Assembly (NCBI RefSeq): GCF_051209875.1
Contig: NZ_JBNTQY010000001.1
Coordinates: 5,642,001-5,706,000, forward strand
DNA: 64,000 nt
Source of the DNA: Emticicia sp051209875
GTDB lineage: Bacteria; Bacteroidota; Bacteroidia; Cytophagales; Spirosomataceae
Direction of reading: 5' to 3'
Below are positions 58,095 to 64,000 of this stretch, in pieces. The position numbers were made by a program, and so were the translations under genes. The notes beneath the pieces are model-generated. The model was not told the origin of the DNA. It worked only from the letters and a program-made list of their open reading frames with translations, and did no database searches. The stretch's first letter is position 1, and each line of letters starts with the position of its first letter.

Positions 58095-58979
58095 ATGAAA
58101 ATAGCCATTCACGGTCGAAAATTCAATGTTGATTCAGTACCAAATATCCAACAGGTTTTTGACGTACTGAAACAACATAAGGTAGATATTCAACTATCTG
58201 AAGCATTCAAAAGAATACTATTACAATCTGGCATTCGGATTGATAGTAAAGCGGTTTATACAAGCACCCATGAAATCTTTGATGCTGATTTTGCATTTAG
58301 CCTCGGTGGCGATGGCACATTCCTCGAAACACTTTCACACGTTGGCAAGCGAGAAATTCCAGTTTTAGGCTTTAATTTTGGACGATTGGGCTTTTTAGCT
58401 GCTGTTTCTCCTGAAAAAATTGAACGAACCATCTATCAATTAGTCAATGGTTATTATAGCATCGATGAACGAACCATGATTTCGGCAAGTTCAGAAACTG
58501 AGTTATTTGAAGAAGGCACGAATTTTGCACTGAATGAGATAGCTATTTCAAAAACAGATACTTCTTCAATGATTGTCATTCATGCTTATATCAATGGGGA
58601 GTTTTTGAATACTTATTGGGCTGATGGCCTGATGGTTGCAACAGCAACAGGCTCGACGGGCTATTCTTTAAGTTGTGGTGGACCTTTGGTAATGCCTCAT
58701 TCGGCCAATTTTATCATTACTCCGATTTGTCCGCATAACCTTTTTGTTCGACCCATGATTGTTTCTGATGACAGTGTCATTTCATTCAAAGTCGAAAGTC
58801 GAAGCAATAATTTCTTAGTTTCAATGGATTCACGTGCGAAAATTATTGGAGCGGATGAAGAAACCACTATTACTGTAAAAAAGGAGGATTTTAAAGCCAA
58901 AATGGTTAAAATGGAGGGCGATGATTTCCTAAATACTTTAAGAGGAAAACTAAAATGGGGTATTGATGCTCGAAATTGA
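58095..58979 (+). CDS. nadK: NAD kinase
   Basis: 294 residues. FSLGGDGTFLETLSHVGKRE (GGDGT loop with catalytic Asp), GFNFGRLGFLAAVSPE, FALNEIAISKTDTSSMIVIH (NE motif), ADGLMVATATGSTGYSLSCG and GGPLVMPHSANFIITPICPH. It phosphorylates NAD to NADP using ATP or polyphosphate. It begins the conserved run nadK-DUF6089-DUF6089-uppS-bamA. Confidence 0.96.
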   Translation: MKIAIHGRKFNVDSVPNIQQVFDVLKQHKVDIQLSEAFKRILLQSGIRIDSKAVYTSTHEIFDADFAFSLGGDGTFLETLSHVGKREIPVLGFNFGRLGFLAAVSPEKIERTIYQLVNGYYSIDERTMISASSETELFEEGTNFALNEIAISKTDTSSMIVIHAYINGEFLNTYWADGLMVATATGSTGYSLSCGGPLVMPHSANFIITPICPHNLFVRPMIVSDDSVISFKVESRSNNFLVSMDSRAKIIGADEETTITVKKEDFKAKMVKMEGDDFLNTLRGKLKWGIDARN

Positions 58980-59031
58980 CAATAAAAGTTTTTATAATTA
59001 CGTTAAATGATTTGACAAACCTGCTATTCGT

Positions 59032-60090
59032 ATGAAATTGTTAACATTCAAAAAAACGGCATATTGCCTATTATTATGTTTTTCTTTAGTGCTTTTTGCT
59101 ACTCAAGAAAACTTTGCCCAATCTGGAATATTCAGCAAAAAAAATAAACTTAATCAATATTCTTCTGTAGGATTTGGAGGCGGAAGCTCTCATTATTTCG
59201 GTGATTTATCGCCATACAGTTATTTTTATTATGGTCTTATCACCAACGTTCGTTGGAACGCAACCATTAATTATACTCGCCAATTATCTCCACAAATAGC
59301 CGCACGAGTAGGTTTTACTTGGGCAAGAATTGCAGGTGATGATTATGCTTTCTCACAACATAATATTGATAAATTTTATCAACCTTTTCTTCGTAACCTT
59401 CACTTTAGAAACGATATAAAAGAGTTCTCACTTACTGGTTTGTTTAATCTTTTACCACAATATGGTAAAGGACAACAAGGCAGAAGTAGTTTTATGCCCT
59501 ATACATTTATAGGTTTTGGATTTTATGGACATAATCCACAAGCTCGTGACGTAGCAACTGTTAATCCAGGAACGGGTGAAGTAACATTAGGGGCATGGAC
59601 CAATTTAAAAGATAAACAAACATCTGGGCAAGGAATCAATGATACTTATCCAAAAGCCTATTCGCTAATTCAACCCGTTTTTCCTGTTGGCTTAGGTATA
59701 AAGGTAAAATTAAATGAGAAATTTGATTTAAACCTCGAAGGTGGATTAAGAATTACACCTTTTGATTATTTAGATGATGTAGGTCACACCGATTATCCAA
59801 ACCCTAATGATTTAACTCCTATTTCGCCTTTGGGTGCGATTTTTGCTAACCGTGCGGGAGAAGATTATTCAGCAGTAACGGGTGCTTCTCGGGTTAATGA
59901 CTTTTTTAATATTGCCGTCAACAAGTTAAATGCTGGTGGTAATCCAACACCAAGTACCAATGGTACGACACTTTTTGGCTATGCTGCTAATAGTTCAAGA
60001 GGCACTGCAAAGTGGGATAGCTATTTCGTAACTCAGCTAACGATTAGTTATATTATTAGTAGTAAAATCAAATGTCCACCCATAAAATAA
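59032..60090 (+). CDS. DUF6089 outer-membrane beta-barrel protein
   Basis: 352 residues. Signal peptide around TAYCLLLCFSLVLFATQENF, cleaved before QSGIFSK. The mature protein is an eight-stranded-type barrel: YSSVGFGGGSSHYFGDLSPY, RWNATINYTRQLSPQIAARV, FMPYTFIGFGFYGHNPQARD and FDLNLEGGLRITPFDYLDDV. It ends YFVTQLTISYIISSKIKCPP, the family's C-terminal pattern. Function unknown. The next gene is a shorter member of the same family. Confidence 0.88.
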   Translation: MKLLTFKKTAYCLLLCFSLVLFATQENFAQSGIFSKKNKLNQYSSVGFGGGSSHYFGDLSPYSYFYYGLITNVRWNATINYTRQLSPQIAARVGFTWARIAGDDYAFSQHNIDKFYQPFLRNLHFRNDIKEFSLTGLFNLLPQYGKGQQGRSSFMPYTFIGFGFYGHNPQARDVATVNPGTGEVTLGAWTNLKDKQTSGQGINDTYPKAYSLIQPVFPVGLGIKVKLNEKFDLNLEGGLRITPFDYLDDVGHTDYPNPNDLTPISPLGAIFANRAGEDYSAVTGASRVNDFFNIAVNKLNAGGNPTPSTNGTTLFGYAANSSRGTAKWDSYFVTQLTISYIISSKIKCPPIK

Positions 60091-60144
60091 TACTACTACC
60101 ATTGATTATAGGCGTTCATCGCTGCATTTAACAACCATTCTTAA

Positions 60145-60942
60145 ATGAATATTTGCAACTTAGTAGTAAGAAAAACATTCTGTATCGCTTCCCTTATTGT
60201 ATTACAATCGAGTCTTTTTGCTCAAAAATGGGAAATCGGGGCAGGGGCTGGTGTCTGCCAATACAAAGGAGATGTAATGCCTACTTACAAACCCTTGATT
60301 GTTCGCCCTGGAGCTAATGCTTTTGTGCGAATGAATTACAGCCGTTCTGTTTCATTCAAGGCACAAGCAATGATTGGTCAAGTACATGGTGATGATAAAT
60401 TAGTCAAAAACGACCCATTACATCAATCACGAGAATTTAGTTTTGATGCAAACTTAATGGAAGGTGGTGGACAAATAGAATATAATTTCTTAAACTTCCG
60501 AACCAATGCTTCAAGAATAGTGAATAACTGGACACCTTATGTTTTTGGTGGCTATGGCGTTACTATCGTTAACACTCAATCTCGAAGTAAAACCGATGTC
60601 AATCCTTCTGTATTTTCTCCCTATTCATCAAACAAAAATGTACAATATATGTCATTAGGGATTGGTTTTAAAAAACAATGGCAGAGAAGAGGGCAATGGA
60701 ATTGGGGTTTTGAGTTTGGAGCAAGAAGAGTAAACACTGATTTTTTAGATAATTTTGGTTATTACTCTAATGGTACTTACCCATTAAATTTACCCCCGGG
60801 TATTGTTCCTTCTGATGCTAAATTTCAATATTTGATTAAATATCAAATTCCTAATACTAAGGTCATGGATATGTATTATTATACTAATTTTTCTATTAGT
60901 TATTTAATTTATAAAATCCACTGTCCTAATCCTCCGAGGTAA
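60145..60942 (+). CDS. DUF6089 outer-membrane beta-barrel protein (paralogue)
   Basis: 265 residues. Signal peptide CIASLIVLQSSLFAQ. Mature: KWEIGAGAGVCQYKGDVMPT, NAFVRMNYSRSVSFKAQAMI, YVFGGYGVTIVNTQSRSKTD and NWGFEFGARRVNTDFLDNFG. It ends MYYYTNFSISYLIYKIHCPN, parallel to the upstream gene's TISYIISSKIKCPP, which shows the two are paralogues. Function unknown. Confidence 0.87.
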   Translation: MNICNLVVRKTFCIASLIVLQSSLFAQKWEIGAGAGVCQYKGDVMPTYKPLIVRPGANAFVRMNYSRSVSFKAQAMIGQVHGDDKLVKNDPLHQSREFSFDANLMEGGGQIEYNFLNFRTNASRIVNNWTPYVFGGYGVTIVNTQSRSKTDVNPSVFSPYSSNKNVQYMSLGIGFKKQWQRRGQWNWGFEFGARRVNTDFLDNFGYYSNGTYPLNLPPGIVPSDAKFQYLIKYQIPNTKVMDMYYYTNFSISYLIYKIHCPNPPR

Positions 60943-61063
60943 TTTTTTTTCTTCTTGGCGGTTTTTATGTCTTTAAAACCCATTATCTAATTTTTTCTTC
61001 ACAAAATCTACTTTTGAGCTTCTACAAATCGTCAAAAACTTATCATTTACTATTCTTTTTTTC

Positions 61064-61071
61064 TACCTTTG
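61064..61071 (+). promoter_or_regulatory. Candidate -7 box before uppS-bamA
   Basis: TACCTTTG followed by CAGTCC; the 14-mer TACCTTTGCAGTCC is identical to the promoter text of the initiator tRNA at 49447-49460. The box lies 65 bp before the uppS start. Confidence 0.6.
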
Positions 61072-61135
61072 CAGTCCTTTTTGCTTAATTAGGCTAATTG
61101 AATCTTAATAATTCGTTATTGTTAATTGATTTCCC

Positions 61136-61891
61136 GTGAAAGAAAACATTGATTTGGGCAATTTACCACGCCACATAGCCGTTATTATGGACGGTAATGG
61201 TCGCTGGGCTAAACAACAAGGTGCTATGCGAATCTTTGGGCATCACCATGGTGTCAAATCGGTTCGTGATACTGTTGAGGGTTGTGTAGAGTTGGGGGTT
61301 AAATACCTAACACTATATACCTTCTCTACTGAAAATTGGAATCGTCCAAAACTAGAAGTTGACGGTATTATGCAATTGTTGGTAAAAACAATTGGCGAAG
61401 AAATCCCTGATTTGCATAAAAACAACGTTAGAGTAAAAACTATTGGCGACCTTGATAACCTTCCATCATCGGCCCGTAAAAAAATGCTTGATTCGGTAGA
61501 GTTGACCAAAAATAATACTGGATTAACTTTAATTTTGGCCTTGAGCTATAGTGGGAAGTGGGAAATTGTTCAAGCAACTAAACAAATCGCGGCAAAAGTT
61601 AAAGCGGGTGAATTAGCTGTTGAAGATATTTCTGAAAATGTTTTTGCTCAGTATTTAGCCACTGAAGATGCTCCAGATGTAGATTTAATGATTCGTACAG
61701 GTGGAGATCACCGAATTAGTAACTACTTACTTTGGCAATTAGCTTATGCTGAACTATATTTCATGGATGATTTGTTTTGGCCTGAGTTTCGTCGAAATCA
61801 TTTATTTGAAGCAATTGTTGCTTATCAACAACGTGAAAGACGTTTTGGCAAAACAAGTGAGCAACTACCAGCAACTCCAAAAGGAGTGTAA
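61136..61891 (+). CDS. uppS: Undecaprenyl diphosphate synthase (isoprenyl transferase)
   Basis: 251 residues with a GTG start at 61136 (no ATG in place; KENIDLGNLPRHIAVIMDGN follows, the normal N-terminus). Signature NGRWAKQQGAMRIFGHHHGV, then YLTLYTFSTENWNRPKLEVD and DLMIRTGGDHRISNYLLWQL. The last is unusual: most homologues read GGEQRISN or SGEQRISN, here the Glu-Gln is Asp-His. It makes the C55 lipid carrier for peptidoglycan. It overlaps closely with bamA (10 bp gap), forming one unit. Confidence 0.95.
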   Translation: MKENIDLGNLPRHIAVIMDGNGRWAKQQGAMRIFGHHHGVKSVRDTVEGCVELGVKYLTLYTFSTENWNRPKLEVDGIMQLLVKTIGEEIPDLHKNNVRVKTIGDLDNLPSSARKKMLDSVELTKNNTGLTLILALSYSGKWEIVQATKQIAAKVKAGELAVEDISENVFAQYLATEDAPDVDLMIRTGGDHRISNYLLWQLAYAELYFMDDLFWPEFRRNHLFEAIVAYQQRERRFGKTSEQLPATPKGV

Positions 61892-61901
61892 ATATTAAAT
61901 T

Positions 61902-64000
61902 ATGATGATTAAAACTTTTATGATTAAAGATTTTTCGTTCAAATATCTCTCTTACGAGTGGTCTGGCGTTTTGATTAAGCGTTTTCTTTTCATTCCTTTT
62001 TTACTTATTGCTGCTGGAGTATTTGCCCAGTTTCCACTGGGTGTAGGGCGTAGGGCCGAACAAGCCAAGGAAACTACCGTAAATTATGAGCGACCAAAGG
62101 AATATACTATTTCAAAAATTACGGTAAGCGGTATTAAGTTTCTTGACCCTAATACCTTGATTTCTGTGTCTGGTTTGAATGTAAATGATAAAATTGCTAT
62201 TCCTGGCGAAAGAATCAGCACCGCTATTCGTCGCTTGATGGAGCAAGGCATCATTGAAGACGTAGCTATCAATATTGCTAAAGTAGATTTTGATAAAGTA
62301 GAATTAGACATTCATTTAAGAGAGAGACCTCGACTAAATAAATTTGTTTTCAAAGGAATTCGTAAAGGTGAAATTGATGGTGTGAGCGAAAAAGTAAAAG
62401 CCAATAAGGGAAAAGTTATTACTGATGCGTTGATTAAAAACATTCAATTGACAATCAAAAGGATTTACATTGAAAAAGGTTATTTAAATACGGCTGTACA
62501 AATCAAACAAGTATCTGATACCATTCGTGCAAATAATGCTGCTTTGATTGTAAATATAGACAAGAAAAATAAAGTTAAAATTGATGATATTACGCTTGTT
62601 GGTGTAAATGAGTTACCAGACTGGAAAGTATTAGGCAAACTTAAAAGTACAAAAATTAAAGCACCACTCCGTATTTTTACACCTTCAAAATTTATTCCTA
62701 AGAAGTTTGAAGAAGATAAAAAAACTCTTATTGAGTATTATAACAAAAAAGGATACCGAGATGCTCAAATTACATCTGATTCAACGATTTCAACTGATGG
62801 TAATAATCTAAGAATTGTATTGAATATTAACGAAGGTACACGCTTCTATTATAGAAATATCACTTGGACTGGTAACTATTTGCGTAAAACAAAAGATTTA
62901 GAAGCAATTTTAGCTATCAAGAAAGGAGATGTCTATAATCCAGAAGAACTTAACAAAAAAATCAATGGTATTCCACAAGGAGACGTTAGTTCTGCTTATA
63001 TGGATGATGGATATTTGTTTTTTAACTGTGAACCTGTTGAAATAGCTGTTGAGGGTGATTCTATTGATATTGAAATGCGAATCAGAGAAGGCAAACAAGC
63101 CACCATAAATCGCATTATCCTAAACGGAAACACAAAAACCAGTGATCACGTAGTTATGCGTGAACTTCTAACAAAACCTGGTCAAAAATTCAGTAAAACA
63201 GAGTTGATTGAAACCCAACAAACGCTTTCAAGATTAGGCTATTTTGACCCTCAAAAAATTGAGCCAAAACCTATTCCTCAAGCTGATGGAACAGTAGATA
63301 TTGAATATAATGTAGAAGAAAAACCAAGCGACAATATCGAATTATCTGGCGGTTGGGGTGGTTTGCAAGGTTTCGTTGGAACTTTTGGTGTTGTTTTTAA
63401 CAACTTTTCTGCTCGAAATATCACAAATCTAAAGAAATGGAAGCCTCTTCCTGCTGGTGATGGACAACGTTTAGCATTGCGTTTGCAAGCAAGTGGTAGA
63501 TTTTATCAAACCTATTCTATTTCGTTCACCGAGCCTTGGATAGGTGGTAAAAAACCAAATTCATTTGCTGTTAGTTTATTCCACACTTCATCCGACAATA
63601 GAGGCTATCAAAAGGCATTAGAAAAACAATATGGCTCGGCATATGCTTCTATTTATGGTGGTTCGAGTCTATATTCTGGTTATTTCAAAAATACTGGTGG
63701 TTCTGTTACTTATGGTAAACGCCTAAACTGGCCAGACAGAAATTTCAGCTTTAATGCTGCACTTTCTTATCAGCGGTATAACGTAGATAATAGTTACTTT
63801 ATTCCAGGATTTCAAAAAGGTGTAGCTAATGATTTATCAGTTGCATTTACACTTTCGAGATATAGTTTAGATAATCCACAGTTTACTCGTGCAGGTTCAC
63901 AATTTACTTTAAGTGCTACATTCAACCCACCTTATTCATTATTTAGAAACGAAGCTGTCGTGGATAAATTCAAATGGATTGAAGGACATAAATGGATGTT
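61902..64000 (+). CDS. bamA: Outer-membrane assembly factor BamA (3' end cut by window edge)
   Basis: 699 codons visible, running off the right edge. An N-terminal extension carries the signal segment RFLFIPFLLIAAGVFAQ (possible starts at 61902, 61905 or 61920). POTRA repeats follow: EYTISKITVSGIKFLDPNTL, PRLNKFVFKGIRKG, KVKIDDITLVGVNELPDWKV, RFYYRNITWTGNYLRKTKDL and ATINRIILNGNTKTSDHVVM. The barrel begins near DNIELSGGWGGLQGFVGTFG, with ISFTEPWIGGKKPNSFAVSL. BamA folds and inserts outer-membrane proteins. It is cotranscribed with uppS. Confidence 0.95.
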   Translation, partial: MMIKTFMIKDFSFKYLSYEWSGVLIKRFLFIPFLLIAAGVFAQFPLGVGRRAEQAKETTVNYERPKEYTISKITVSGIKFLDPNTLISVSGLNVNDKIAIPGERISTAIRRLMEQGIIEDVAINIAKVDFDKVELDIHLRERPRLNKFVFKGIRKGEIDGVSEKVKANKGKVITDALIKNIQLTIKRIYIEKGYLNTAVQIKQVSDTIRANNAALIVNIDKKNKVKIDDITLVGVNELPDWKVLGKLKSTKIKAPLRIFTPSKFIPKKFEEDKKTLIEYYNKKGYRDAQITSDSTISTDGNNLRIVLNINEGTRFYYRNITWTGNYLRKTKDLEAILAIKKGDVYNPEELNKKINGIPQGDVSSAYMDDGYLFFNCEPVEIAVEGDSIDIEMRIREGKQATINRIILNGNTKTSDHVVMRELLTKPGQKFSKTELIETQQTLSRLGYFDPQKIEPKPIPQADGTVDIEYNVEEKPSDNIELSGGWGGLQGFVGTFGVVFNNFSARNITNLKKWKPLPAGDGQRLALRLQASGRFYQTYSISFTEPWIGGKKPNSFAVSLFHTSSDNRGYQKALEKQYGSAYASIYGGSSLYSGYFKNTGGSVTYGKRLNWPDRNFSFNAALSYQRYNVDNSYFIPGFQKGVANDLSVAFTLSRYSLDNPQFTRAGSQFTLSATFNPPYSLFRNEAVVDKFKWIEGHKWM

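Overview
The window comes from a low-GC (mid-to-high 30s percent by eye) member of the Bacteroidota, most likely a Cytophagales relative of the Emticicia/Arcicella/Flectobacillus type. The evidence is Bacteroidota-type -7 promoter boxes (TAnnTTTG), DUF3078 and DUF6089 outer-membrane families, a short ATP synthase epsilon subunit, the nadK-DUF6089-uppS-bamA gene order, GMC oxidoreductase paired with gluconate-dehydrogenase subunit 3, and almost no Shine-Dalgarno sequences. The genus is an inference. The window is chromosomal core; no prophage, insertion sequence, CRISPR array or rRNA operon was seen.

Layout. 1-3856 (minus): part of the division/cell-wall cluster ftsW-murG-(ATE/GNAT-like gene)-ftsQ; murC is absent from its usual place between murG and ftsQ. 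4362-7286 (minus): DUF3078 protein, MscS channel, a small unknown protein and an ECF sigma factor with a hydrophobic tail. 7576-18500: lipid and uptake genes (SCP2, acyl-CoA dehydrogenase, TonB receptor), cytochrome c, lactonase, GNAT, aminotransferase, two metallo-beta-lactamase-fold enzymes and a NUMOD4 protein. 18560-25920 (minus): lpdA, a TlpA-like thioredoxin, gatB, then a GMC oxidoreductase/subunit-3 pair split by a four-helix-bundle gene. 26028-36149: sugar transporter, TIM-barrel isomerase, second ECF sigma, UbiA, amino-acid permease, cysS and two glycosyltransferases. 36512-41390 (plus): atpD-atpC, NYN-LOTUS protein, phosphoesterase, beta-propeller. 41523-49373 (minus): TPR protein, SDR, guaB, der, DMT transporter, era. 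49477-49549: initiator tRNA, followed by unrecognised genes. 51091-54461 (minus): argD, thioredoxin-like protein, SDR. 54834-64000 (plus): altronate-dehydratase-family protein, beta-CASP nuclease, nadK, two DUF6089 proteins, uppS and the start of bamA.

The most unusual feature is in the intergenic DNA. At least ten intergenic gaps carry arrays of degenerate units with an exact 7-bp period (8 bp at one locus). They are often arranged as two arms that are reverse complements of each other. The unit sequence differs from locus to locus (GAGATAT, TTAGGTT, GAATGAC, GATTGAC, TTAGCGG, GCnnnnn, GTCCACT) but the period and the inverted-arm layout recur. Several fill a gap almost exactly from stop codon to start codon, including the gap inside the atpD-atpC operon. 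Two such arrays bracket a four-helix-bundle gene lying inside the GMC/subunit-3 operon, which looks like an insertion. A second class is palindromic REP-like elements. One inverted doublet supplies a stop codon, one inverted pair brackets a cytochrome c gene, and a GC-rich interspersed repeat sits in frame inside a glycosyltransferase.

Genes likely to work together: GMC oxidoreductase, subunit 3, TIM-barrel isomerase and MFS sugar transporter (possible sugar oxidation route); SDR and altronate-dehydratase-family protein, divergent (sugar-acid catabolism); ftsW, murG and ftsQ (septal wall); uppS and bamA with the DUF6089 proteins (envelope biogenesis). Coordinates, periods and palindromes were read by eye; family assignments come from recognised motifs and not from searches.
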